NCBI RefSeq assembly: GCF_000702005.1 | Contig: NZ_JNKI01000010.1 | Coordinates: 31,757-95,756, forward strand | Source of the DNA: Selenomonas sp. ND2010 | GTDB taxonomy: Bacteria > Bacillota > Negativicutes > Selenomonadales > Selenomonadaceae | Length of the DNA: 64,000 nucleotides | Reading direction: 5' to 3' | Part shown: one piece after another, positions 26,161 through 34,204 of the stretch | How the letters are laid out: each line of letters opens with the position of its first letter | Numbering within the stretch: the stretch's first letter is position 1 | Position numbers and translations under genes: made by a program | The notes under the pieces: model-generated | Database searches by the model: none | Seen by the model: the letters and a program-made list of their open reading frames with translations, nothing else | What the model was told of the DNA's origin: nothing

Positions 26161-27102
26161 TCAGCGGTCCATGAGCAGTCCGATTTCCTGCATGATCTGC
26201 AAGCCACCCATTGCCAACAGTTTATCCGCCAGTTCCTGGCCGATTTTTTCACACCGATCGGCACGGCCTGTCAATTTATCCCGATAAAGTTTTGCCCCAT
26301 CCACGGAGGCAATCACAGCTTCCACCTGAATTTCTCCCGCCTCGGTCGGGGTCGCATAAACCCCCACGGGCACCTGACAACCGCCCTCGACACGCGCCAG
26401 GAAAGAACGTTCTGCCGTTGCACACTGCACCGTTTCCTCATCATTTAGAAAGGCAATCAGCCCACGCACTTCTTCGTCTGCTGCCCGGGTCTCAATAGCC
26501 AGTGCTCCCTGACCTACCGCCGGAAGAACCATACTTTTCGGCAATACATCGGTGATGCGTTCCCCAAAGCCCAGCCGCTTGAGTCCAGCCACCGCCAGTA
26601 TTATCGCATCAAAATTTTCTTCTTCCAACTTGCGAAGTCTCGTATTGACATTTCCCCGCAAGTCACAAATATTGAGGTCAGGGCGAACATGCAAAAGCTG
26701 TGCTTTCCGACGCAGGCTGGATGTTCCCACCTTCGCCCCCTGTGGCAGCTCCGAGAATTTCTTGTACTGGGGACTTACCACGGCATCGCCGGGGTCAAAG
26801 CGTTTGGTAATGGCGGAAATCACCAAACCTGCCGGAACTTCCGTCGGCATATCTTTCAAACTATGCACAGCCAAATCAATGCCGCCCTCCAGCATATCTG
26901 TCTCAAGTTCTTTCGTGAAAAGCCCCTTGCCGCCGATTTTAGCCAACGGCGCATCGAGAATCTTGTCCCCCTTGGTCGTCATAAGCTTGAGCTTTACCGT
27001 CAAATCCGGATATTTTTCCTCCAAACGGCTCTTCACATACTCAGCCTGCCAAAGTGCCAGCTTACTGCTGCGCGTACCGATAATGATGGTGTCTTTCTTC
27101 AC
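26161..27102 (-). CDS. hemC: Hydroxymethylbilane synthase (porphobilinogen deaminase)
   Basis: 313 aa. Cys242 in VEGGCQVPVG binds the dipyrromethane cofactor; GTRSSKLALWQAEYV, KIGGKGLFTKE and VGTSSLRRKAQLL are the other signatures. It polymerises four porphobilinogens. The start is GTG at 27102, overlapping the hemA end by 41 bases, so coupling is likely. Confidence 0.96.
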   Translation of the reverse strand: MKKDTIIIGTRSSKLALWQAEYVKSRLEEKYPDLTVKLKLMTTKGDKILDAPLAKIGGKGLFTKELETDMLEGGIDLAVHSLKDMPTEVPAGLVISAITKRFDPGDAVVSPQYKKFSELPQGAKVGTSSLRRKAQLLHVRPDLNICDLRGNVNTRLRKLEEENFDAIILAVAGLKRLGFGERITDVLPKSMVLPAVGQGALAIETRAADEEVRGLIAFLNDEETVQCATAERSFLARVEGGCQVPVGVYATPTEAGEIQVEAVIASVDGAKLYRDKLTGRADRCEKIGQELADKLLAMGGLQIMQEIGLLMDR

Positions 27103-28381
27103 GGGTAGCTGTCTCTCCTATCGTATCGAGTTTAAATAACGAACGCATGGCGTCAATATAGAATTCTTCCTGCGGTGTTCCCGCCGATGCATTGAGTTTC
27201 ATCATCGGCATGCGCAAGATCTTCCGCACGATCATGCGGGTCATATGTTCAATTTGGCGCTTTTCCTCCTTAGTGAGGTCCGGAAGCTTCGAGCTAGCAC
27301 GCTTGATCTCACGCTGCCGGATACGTTCACAACGCTCAGAAAGCAATGCCATGAGCGGCCGGAAAGAGAGGTATTGGAATTTTTCTTCAATCGATACCAC
27401 TTCTTCCTCGACGATTTTTTGCGCCTGAACCGCCTCTTCCCGCCGTTCCTGTACATGCTCATCGACTACTTCTTCCAGCGCATCGATATTGTAGAGGCAG
27501 ACGTTCTTGATTTCTCCCACTTCGGGATCTACATCACGCGGCACGGCAATATCGATGAGAAAAAGTTTGCGGCTTTTCCGCTTGGTCATGAGCTGACGCG
27601 TCTCCCAAGGCTTGATCACATAATGCGGTGCCCCGGTAGAAGTCACGATGACATCCACATCCACAGCCTTTTTCATCGCCTCATCAAAAGGAATCGCTTC
27701 GCCGTTAAAGCGGGCTGCCAACTGCTGAGCCCGTTCCAAGTGACGATTTGTCACATAAATCTTCTTGATTCCACGGGAGACTAGGTGCTGTGCCGTAAGC
27801 TCTGCCATCTTGCCCGCACCAAAAATAAGCGCATTAGACGAGGTCAATTCCCCTAATACCTCACGAGCCAATTCCACCGCCGCATAACTTATCGAAACCG
27901 AATTATACTGAATGCGCGTTTCTGTCCGCACGCGCTTACCGCAGGCAATCGCCCGATGAAACAAGGTATTGAGAATGGTACTAGTCGTTCCAGCCTCACG
28001 GCCTAACGCATAAGCTGCCTTCACCTGCGACAGAATCTGTCCTTCTCCAAGCACCAAGGAATCAAGACTGGACGCCACCTCAAAAAGATGGCGAATGCAG
28101 TCTTCATTCTCATGATGATAGAGATACGCATCGATATTCTCCTCATTTCCCGTGAGGTCAAAGAGAAACTGTCGAAGCGTAGGCAAATCTTCCCGAATGT
28201 CGTCCACCACGGCATACATCTCACTGCGATTACAGGTAGATAAAACCACCGCCTCGGAAAGGCCCTCGTAATCATTGAGATTGGCCAACCCATCACGTAT
28301 TGCCTGTTTTGGAATCGCAAACCGCTCCCGCACATCAACAGGAGCAGTTTTATGATTCAGCCCCAGCATCAATAATTCCAT
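27062..28381 (-). CDS. hemA: Glutamyl-tRNA reductase
   Basis: 439 aa. The catalytic nucleophile is Cys50 in LSTCNRSEMYAV; the NADPH domain is GAGKMAELTAQHL, and the C-terminal dimerisation helix is present. It makes glutamate-1-semialdehyde from Glu-tRNA, the first committed step of the C5 pathway. It overlaps the upstream dehydrogenase gene by 32 bases and hemC by 41, so the operon is tightly packed. The C-terminus ends in a His/Tyr-rich tail (REERHHHYRYAQQ). Confidence 0.97.
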   Translation of the reverse strand: MELLMLGLNHKTAPVDVRERFAIPKQAIRDGLANLNDYEGLSEAVVLSTCNRSEMYAVVDDIREDLPTLRQFLFDLTGNEENIDAYLYHHENEDCIRHLFEVASSLDSLVLGEGQILSQVKAAYALGREAGTTSTILNTLFHRAIACGKRVRTETRIQYNSVSISYAAVELAREVLGELTSSNALIFGAGKMAELTAQHLVSRGIKKIYVTNRHLERAQQLAARFNGEAIPFDEAMKKAVDVDVIVTSTGAPHYVIKPWETRQLMTKRKSRKLFLIDIAVPRDVDPEVGEIKNVCLYNIDALEEVVDEHVQERREEAVQAQKIVEEEVVSIEEKFQYLSFRPLMALLSERCERIRQREIKRASSKLPDLTKEEKRQIEHMTRMIVRKILRMPMMKLNASAGTPQEEFYIDAMRSLFKLDTIGETATREERHHHYRYAQQ

Positions 28382-28997
28382 TACGTATCTCTTCCTCCGC
28401 CCGATCCAACTGACCGGCTCTCACTAAATCTATCACACACTGAGTTAGAGCATTGCGCCAACGGCGTTGATGCTCTTTACTGCCGCCCGGCAGCTCTTTT
28501 ATCTCTTCACGCAAAGCCTTGAGCCGCGGCAAAAATTCCGCAAAACTCGGGGGGTATTCCTGCTCCAGCCGTTTCCGCAAAAGCCGTGAAAACGCCGGGC
28601 TGTCACCACCAGTAGCCACCGTCAGCAAAAGATCTCCCCGCACGACACGCGACGGAACTTGAAAGTCCGTCATCTCCGGCTGTGCCGCCGCATTGACTAA
28701 CGCCCTTAGGTGTTTTGCCTCCCGCGCTGCCTCCCGGTTAGCAGTTTCCGAATCTGCCGCACAAAATACCAATAACGGCTGATGTGGTGCCAACATGCCA
28801 TACACGTACACGCCTGCCTGCCAGCGTAATTGGCGTTCCCCCGCCAATCGCTGTAAGGTATCCGTAACCGCGGGGGCGATAACCGTCACCTCAGCTCCAG
28901 CGGCGACAAGGCCCATCACCTTTCGCTCCGCCACCTGCCCACCGCCTATCACCACACACGATTTGCCAGACAGATCCAGATTCAATGGATAAAGCAT
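28350..28997 (-). CDS. Precorrin-2 dehydrogenase / sirohydrochlorin ferrochelatase (CysG N-terminal / Met8-like)
   Basis: 215 aa. The Rossmann loop is SCVVIGGGQVAERKVMGLVAAGAEVTVIAP; NAAAQPEMTDFQVPSRVVRGDLLLTVATGGDSPAFSRLLRKRLE is the family's conserved central block. It oxidises precorrin-2 to sirohydrochlorin and may insert iron. It is first in the operon, and with the CobA-HemD fusion supplies siroheme or the corrin route. The start ATG has GGGGAG only three bases away. Confidence 0.9.
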   Translation of the reverse strand: MLYPLNLDLSGKSCVVIGGGQVAERKVMGLVAAGAEVTVIAPAVTDTLQRLAGERQLRWQAGVYVYGMLAPHQPLLVFCAADSETANREAAREAKHLRALVNAAAQPEMTDFQVPSRVVRGDLLLTVATGGDSPAFSRLLRKRLEQEYPPSFAEFLPRLKALREEIKELPGGSKEHQRRWRNALTQCVIDLVRAGQLDRAEEEIRNGIIDAGAES

Positions 28998-29016
28998 TTG
29001 CTCCCCTGCTTTCCTG

Positions 29017-29070
29017 AATGAATATCATTTACGAATTTGATTCATTTTTCAAACTGCTTCTATTATTATA
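29017..29070 (-). promoter_or_regulatory. Candidate promoter and Fur-like box of the tetrapyrrole operon
   Basis: A perfect TATAAT (minus strand, 29065-29070) lies 68 bp upstream of the first gene, with a poor -35. Just downstream, AATGA-ATA-TCATT (29017-29029) matches the core of the Fur consensus AATGATAATCATT at 11 of 13 bases. Iron control of the operon is possible. Confidence 0.4.
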
Positions 29071-29111
29071 CCGCTGATTGGAAGTTTTTTCTATACGCAA
29101 AATCCTTCATC

Positions 29112-29149
29112 AAAAAAAGACCACAGACTCGTTTTGGAGTCCGCGGCCC
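29112..29149 (-). terminator. Terminator of the secretin / response-regulator unit
   Basis: On the minus strand GGGCCGCGGACTCCAAAACG folds on CGAGTCTGTGGTC with G-T pairs and is followed by seven T. Confidence 0.82.
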
Positions 29150-29199
29150 TTCCTGCGTACAGAATGGTTCGTTCCCAGTCCCAATCCTGCGTATTATCC

Positions 29200-29871
29200 T
29201 CAATCCAGCGATATGATTTTGTTTTTTAAAACATAAACCAATGCCTGCGTACGATCATTAACCTTGAGTTTATGGAAAATACTGGTCAAATGGTTCTTGA
29301 CGGTCTTTTCACTAAGCCCCAGAGCCTTGCCGATATCCTGATTGGAAAAGCCTTTGGCAATGCACTCCAGCACATCCATTTCACGGGCCGTCAATCGCTC
29401 CCCACGGCTCTCATCCAACATTTCCCGTGCCTTGGTTTCCACATCATCAGAAATCGACAAGCTGCCAAACAGTCGCTCCGCAAGTTTGGGATAAACAAAG
29501 GCGTTGCCCTCGTTCACCACATGAATAGCCTTAACCAGTACCGCCGGTTCCACATCTTTCAGAAGGTATCCCAACGCACCATTCTTCAGCAATTCCAGTA
29601 CATAATTATCACTATCGTGAATCGTCAATGCGACAATTTTGGTCGGACACTCTGCCTGCTTGAGCTGACGAGCGACTTCCAAGCCACTGAGCCCTGGCAT
29701 GTTGAGGTCCAGCAGTAATACATCCGGCTGAAGCATCAACGTACGGGCCAGCGTCTCCTGACCATCCTCTGCCTCGCCGATGACCTCAAGATCATCTTCA
29801 AAGTTCAGCACACGCTTGATTCCCTGCCGCAGCAAGGCATGATCGTCTGCAATCAAAATCTTAATCGCCAT
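29200..29871 (-). CDS. NarL/LuxR-family response regulator
   Basis: 223 aa. The receiver domain (1-120) has DD at 9-10, phospho-acceptor Asp55 (LLLDLNMPG), Thr in VALTIHD and the KDVEP lysine. The C-terminal LuxR helix-turn-helix (about 157-215, LTAREMDVLECIAKGFSNQDIGKALGLSEKTVKNHLTSIFHKL) is complete. It starts 15 bp after the secretin gene and has AGAGGAGAAC-type RBS. No histidine kinase is adjacent, so it is an orphan in this window. A role in controlling the pilus/secretion genes is inferred only from position. Confidence 0.9.
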   Translation of the reverse strand: MAIKILIADDHALLRQGIKRVLNFEDDLEVIGEAEDGQETLARTLMLQPDVLLLDLNMPGLSGLEVARQLKQAECPTKIVALTIHDSDNYVLELLKNGALGYLLKDVEPAVLVKAIHVVNEGNAFVYPKLAERLFGSLSISDDVETKAREMLDESRGERLTAREMDVLECIAKGFSNQDIGKALGLSEKTVKNHLTSIFHKLKVNDRTQALVYVLKNKIISLD

Positions 29872-29886
29872 ATCTGTTCTCCTTTT

Positions 29887-31254
29887 CTAGTTGCATTGGC
29901 CTGTATCTTTCGTACTGCCGGAATCCTTTAGTATGTGCGCAGTCAAAAAAATCATGATTTCTGACTCCGTATGATTCCGTTTGTAATTGCGAAAAAAGCT
30001 TCCCAAAATAGGAACATCCCCAATAAACGGCACTTTGCTCATCGATCGAGATTCATCGCTGCCGATCAATCCACCGATCACCATAGTCTCTCCATCCCTA
30101 AGGCGAACCGTGGTATCTGCGCTTCGTTTCTGAAAGCGATACGCCTTGATATCATTGACATACAGCGGTGAACTAACCTCTGTATGAACCTCTGCCGTTA
30201 TCATTCCTCCCGTATTAACCCGCGGAATACACCGCAAAATAATACCAGTCTGCCGATACGTCATCGTAGTTGTCGTCGATGATTCCGTGACAGACTGTGT
30301 CGGTACTGGAACCTCTCCACCGATATTAATTACAGCTTCGTGCCCCTGTAACGTCGTAATATTCGGCCTTGCCAGCATTTTGGCCTTGCCATCCGCAATC
30401 ATAGCATTGAGCTTTGCACTAAAATAAAATTCATAGGGTCTCCCCTCGGGCCCATGCCCGAAGCGAATTATCCCCGGAATCTGTTCACTGCCATTGAACC
30501 GGCGGCGGATCTCCGTCTCGGTATAATCCCCGCTCTGTCTATCCTTGTATCGCGTCTTGTGGTATTCCGGATACTGCGGCAGTGTTGACCATTGCCACTC
30601 CACACCCAAATCCTTTGATGCACTGCGCGAAAGTGCAATTACTTTTGCTTCTAATGATACCTGTTCTGCCGGTACATCCAATTTGCGCAAAACAGCTTCC
30701 ACTTCCTGTGCTTCCCAAACGGTTCCATAAAAAATAACCGAGCCGGATGTCTCATCCACGAGAGCCCTGTTTGCAGTCCGCCCAGCAGTCTTATTGGCAT
30801 TTGCCTTATTCTTCGTATCATTATAATTCTTATTCAACACAGAATCAAATTTTCCTTCATTTAACAGCGATAAATTTACCGCCTGCGCCAAGTCATGGGG
30901 GTTGGCGTATCTCACTTTATACGAATGAACATGCGATAAACGCCCCGTTCTGCTGCCGACTGTCACAATATAATCTTCGCCATCCTGGAACAGTATCAAC
31001 CCCTTAGCCGAAGCTACCAAATGCATCACCCGATCTGGTTCCTCGGTCATATCCAGCGTCACCGTCCCTTTGACTTCATCATCCAATACCAAATTGAAAT
31101 GTCCCATTTTCGCCGCCGATAAGAGCACCGACCGCACATCACCATTGACCACCTGTACCCGCATGGGCGAAGCTGCCATCCGCCCCATCGGAAACAAAGC
31201 CAAAAACACAACAACACCAGTAACTAGAGCTTTCCCATTCTGCCATTTTTTCAT
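29887..31254 (-). CDS. Secretin (PilQ/GspD superfamily)
   Basis: 455 aa. It has a signal peptide (about 1-29), an STN-like N0 domain (residues about 32-95), one N-domain with inverted Asn/Lys-rich insert, and the C-terminal secretin domain (about 280-450) with RPNITTLQGHEAVINIGGEVPVP and VRLRDGETMVIGGLI, then the conserved VPFIGDVPILGSFFR. It forms an outer-membrane pore for a type IV pilus or type II secretion machine, which shows the cell has an outer membrane. It is small for the family (usually 600-700 aa). It follows the PilP-like gene. The ATPase and inner-membrane genes are not here. Confidence 0.92.
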   Translation of the reverse strand: MKKWQNGKALVTGVVVFLALFPMGRMAASPMRVQVVNGDVRSVLLSAAKMGHFNLVLDDEVKGTVTLDMTEEPDRVMHLVASAKGLILFQDGEDYIVTVGSRTGRLSHVHSYKVRYANPHDLAQAVNLSLLNEGKFDSVLNKNYNDTKNKANANKTAGRTANRALVDETSGSVIFYGTVWEAQEVEAVLRKLDVPAEQVSLEAKVIALSRSASKDLGVEWQWSTLPQYPEYHKTRYKDRQSGDYTETEIRRRFNGSEQIPGIIRFGHGPEGRPYEFYFSAKLNAMIADGKAKMLARPNITTLQGHEAVINIGGEVPVPTQSVTESSTTTTMTYRQTGIILRCIPRVNTGGMITAEVHTEVSSPLYVNDIKAYRFQKRSADTTVRLRDGETMVIGGLIGSDESRSMSKVPFIGDVPILGSFFRNYKRNHTESEIMIFLTAHILKDSGSTKDTGQCN

Positions 31255-31277
31255 CGCTATTCCTCATTTCCCAAGGA

Positions 31278-31838
31278 TCAATATGACCGGAGATATAAAC
31301 ATTTATCCTGCCAATCTTTGCGCAACATAACAACGCCATCACCAATATGGACGAGCTGCCAATCCCGAAAGGTTTCCCCTACAGACAAGACGGCCGTCTG
31401 CCCATCAAAACGCAGCAGCGCCATCTTCCCGTCGCTTCCCTGCATAATCCCACAAAGCTCCGGTTCTACAGGCCGCACCGGTTCTCTTGTCAAATCCTGA
31501 AGCTTTGGCCGTTCGGGACGCGCTGCCATTGATGTTGTCGTTTCTACCTGAGCCGTTCCTGTCGGAAGCTTCTTATCTTTTGCGACTGCTCCTGCCTGGC
31601 TGTCTTCGGCTGCCGTTTCGTGAAGTGGCGTAAAGGGATTGCGTATGTCCTCCTCTGCCACCAAAATATCTGCCCCGCGTATTCCCCGCCGCCCCAACAC
31701 TGCCGGCGGTTCATTCTGCTCTGGCGACTCGGTAGCAACACGTTCCCCATCTCTGTCGGCATACAATACACTCACGCCGCACAGCAATAGCGTAACAAAC
31801 AGAGCTGCCAATTTCTTTCTGTCATATTGTCCATCCAT
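31278..31838 (-). CDS. PilP/GspC-like periplasmic pilus-assembly protein
   Basis: 186 aa from the ATG at 31838 behind AGGAGGAGA. An N-terminal hydrophobic segment (about 8-24) anchors it, then a charged, low-complexity linker with the motif DIRNPFTPL, typical of PilP/GspC-type proteins. The last 60 residues (ELCGIMQGSDGKMALLRFDGQTAVLSVGETFRDWQLVHIGDGVVMLR) look like a small beta HR domain that contacts the secretin N-domains. The family call is by motif and context: the secretin gene follows after 23 bp. Confidence 0.65.
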   Translation of the reverse strand: MDGQYDRKKLAALFVTLLLCGVSVLYADRDGERVATESPEQNEPPAVLGRRGIRGADILVAEEDIRNPFTPLHETAAEDSQAGAVAKDKKLPTGTAQVETTTSMAARPERPKLQDLTREPVRPVEPELCGIMQGSDGKMALLRFDGQTAVLSVGETFRDWQLVHIGDGVVMLRKDWQDKCLYLRSY

Positions 31839-31887
31839 AAACAACTCTCCTCCTGTTTGTCCATGCTAAAAAGCTTTTTTCGATACC

Positions 31888-31916
31888 ATTATATTCGTGT
31901 TATTCGTGTTTGTATA
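31888..31916 (-). promoter_or_regulatory. Candidate promoter of the PilP-like / secretin operon
   Basis: On the minus strand TATACA (31911-31916) and TATAAT (31888-31893), spacer 17 bp. The spacer carries a tandem direct repeat of AACACGAAT, which may bind a regulator. Confidence 0.5.
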
Positions 31917-31946
31917 GTATTTATTAAAATTTTCTAAGCAAACAAT

Positions 31947-31982
31947 AAAAAAGAAGAACTTTCTCTTCTGAGAAAGTTCTTC
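31947..31982 (-). terminator. pgi terminator
   Basis: On the minus strand GAAGAACTTTCT - loop - AGAAAGTTCTTC followed by six T, a perfect 12-bp stem, 15 bp past the pgi stop. Confidence 0.9.
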
Positions 31983-31997
31983 CTATCCTAATAGAAA

Positions 31998-33458
31998 TTA
32001 TTTCTGATTCATAGCTTTGCGCTCAGCCAGTTTCGGTCCCATGATACGCTTATAGGACTCAACACCCGGCTGGTCGAAGGCATCAACATCAGCCAACTCA
32101 CCTTCATACGCAACCGACATAGCCAGCATGTACAGCAGCTCACCGAGATGATAAGCATCGAGCTTCGGCAGCGTGAAGCAAGCATTGTAGCGCTTGTTGG
32201 AAGCCAGAGCATCCGCATTCGACTGGCGAGCAACCTCAAGAGCCTGACCCATGGTCACGCCAGAGATATCGGCCAGCTTCTGAGCCTCAGGGAATACGTT
32301 CGGAATTTCCAAGTCATTTTCCCAGTTTTCCAGACGGATGAACTGAACGATTTTATCCAGCTTGCCTTCCTGATGCTGCTGCGTCTGGGAATGCATGTCC
32401 GTCGTGCCGACAGCAACGAGCGGCGTGCGGCCATAGCAGACTTCTTTGCCCTCTTTGTTGTACTGTTTGCCAAGCGACTCAGCCAACAGCTGAATGTACC
32501 ACTCCGAAACCGATTTGAGGTAATCGCCATACGGCATCATGACTTCGATATCACGGCCATGTTTCTCCGAAGCAGCAAACTTCAGGGCAGCATTGAGCAT
32601 CGCCGGGTTCTGCCACATATCGTCATTCTGGCAAGCCTTATCCATGTCTTTAGCGCCATCGAGGAATGCCTGGATGTCGAAACCAATACAAGCAGCCAGC
32701 GTCAGACCGACTTCGCAGAAAATCGAGAAGCGTCCGCCAACACCGTCCGGTACAGCATACTGCGGCCAGCCCTTTTCGATTGCCAGCTTCTTCAAAAGCG
32801 TCTGTTTTTCCATGTTCGGGTCCGTTACCGCTACGACCTCAACATCGACGTTCTCAAATTTCTGCAGCGCATCATAGATTACCATGAAATTGGACATAGT
32901 ATCCAGCGTACCACCAGATTTGGAGATGACGAGCAGCAGGACTTTCAGATTGCGTTTTTCATGACTCTTGGTGATTGCTGCCGAGTTCTTCAAATAATGG
33001 ATGATATCTCCCGTACGGCGCGGATCGATATTCTGTCCGCTGAATACGACTTTCGGGAAACCATTGCGCTCTTCTTTCGACAAAGCATTCCAGAACTCGC
33101 CACAATGAACATCAAAGAGGACTTTGTCACCGAGATAAGAACCACCGATACCAAGAGAAACTACAACGTCCACGTTGTCTTTTACATGATCCGTCAGTTC
33201 CTGCAAGTGTTTCATGGAGCTCGGGCTGTTCAGATGTCCTTCTTCAACATACGGCAACTGGCTGAAAAGAACCTTCTCCGGCTCGCCATCTTTGGAAAGA
33301 TGTGCACGGATAAAGCCTTTCTCGCGCATTACCTTCATCGCTTCATGTGCTTTTTTCAGATCTTCCTCGTAACATTTCAGATCTGCATCCGTAACTTTGC
33401 CTTCACCATACAGGTTGTCATAATCAAACGTAAAACCTGATTTCAGTTTCAAACTCAT
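31998..33458 (-). CDS. pgi: Glucose-6-phosphate isomerase
   Basis: 486 aa from the ATG at 33458 behind AGAGGAG. The SIS-fold active-site blocks are visible: VVSLGIGGSYLGDKVLFD, LLVISKSGGTLDTMSNFMV, and PQYAVPDGVGGRFSIFCEVGLTLAA with the catalytic acid. It interconverts glucose-6-P and fructose-6-P in glycolysis. It lies downstream of pgm and the mutase fragment, with its own promoter at 33560. The longer frame to 33539 has no start signal. Confidence 0.95.
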   Translation of the reverse strand: MSLKLKSGFTFDYDNLYGEGKVTDADLKCYEEDLKKAHEAMKVMREKGFIRAHLSKDGEPEKVLFSQLPYVEEGHLNSPSSMKHLQELTDHVKDNVDVVVSLGIGGSYLGDKVLFDVHCGEFWNALSKEERNGFPKVVFSGQNIDPRRTGDIIHYLKNSAAITKSHEKRNLKVLLLVISKSGGTLDTMSNFMVIYDALQKFENVDVEVVAVTDPNMEKQTLLKKLAIEKGWPQYAVPDGVGGRFSIFCEVGLTLAACIGFDIQAFLDGAKDMDKACQNDDMWQNPAMLNAALKFAASEKHGRDIEVMMPYGDYLKSVSEWYIQLLAESLGKQYNKEGKEVCYGRTPLVAVGTTDMHSQTQQHQEGKLDKIVQFIRLENWENDLEIPNVFPEAQKLADISGVTMGQALEVARQSNADALASNKRYNACFTLPKLDAYHLGELLYMLAMSVAYEGELADVDAFDQPGVESYKRIMGPKLAERKAMNQK

Positions 33459-33559
33459 TCTCGTCAACACTCCTCTGTAACTCCACATCCTCGCTGCGTG
33501 CCATCGCAATAAAAAAAGGATGCTACCATAAAAAACCACATATCGTATAATACGTGATT

Positions 33560-33588
33560 ATTATAGCATGCATCCTTTTTACTGTGAA
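33560..33588 (-). promoter_or_regulatory. pgi promoter (overlapping a palindromic tract)
   Basis: On the minus strand TTCACA (33583-33588) and extended -10 TGCTATAAT (TATAAT 33560-33565), spacer 17 bp. GGATGC and GCATCC arms with a T run flank it (about 33506-33577), so the same DNA may also form a terminator for transcripts coming from the upstream gene. Confidence 0.6.
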
Positions 33589-33609
33589 GGAATTTTTAGC
33601 GTTTCATCG

Positions 33610-34182
33610 TTATTTGGAAAGTTGTTTCAACCTTTCCACTAGTTCTTCGAAACAGAAGGAATGATCGGGCAATAGTTCCGATACCGTCCGGCACTCGGAT
33701 TTTGCGAGCAAAGCTAGTACCAGAATCCAAACCAACATCCCGCGGGTTCTACACTCGCCTTCAATCACTGCTCCCGTTTCATCAAAGAGACAACAACGGC
33801 CAAAATCTAAATCCCACAGCACTCCCATATCGGCCTCCTGCGCGCGAACAGCAGCTGCCGTATACTCACGCATAGCTGGATTCGTCGAATCGGGGACACC
33901 ATTGGGGAAACTGCGGTCAAAAACATTGTGAACCTTCACCACATCAAAGGGAAGTTTTTTCTCCAGTGCATTGATGACCGGCCCTGCTGTTGCATTAACC
34001 GTATTGGCAACCACCTTATAAGGTTTGAGCTGACGAAGGTCGATAACCGAAAGAAGCTGTTCCACATAATTTTCCATAACATCGGCCTTCAACGACTTCT
34101 CCGGATTACCTCCAGCCGGGTCAAAGTCACTTTCCATGATTAACTGCTCAACTTCCCGCAGATTGTTGTCCATTATATTCAT
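33610..34182 (-). pseudogene. Truncated phosphomannomutase-like fragment, still an open frame
   Basis: 190 aa from the ATG at 34182 behind AGAGGTG. Residues about 45-150 resemble the middle of phosphomannomutase/phosphoglucomutase (KPYKVVANTVNATAGPVINALEKKLPF... FPNGVPD...ADMGVLWDLDFGRCCLFDETGAVIEG). The metal loop that should read DGDFDR is DLDFGR, and the whole catalytic-serine domain (TASHNP) is missing. The last 45 residues do not match the family. It therefore cannot be a normal mutase. It lies 22 bp after the complete phosphoglucomutase gene. It may be a decaying relic or a protein with a new binding role. Confidence 0.7.
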
Positions 34183-34204
34183 CCAATACACCTCTGATAA
34201 TATT

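Noticed and set aside
32148..33440. 430-aa open frame antisense to pgi
   Set aside because: Mirror of pgi; no domain features.
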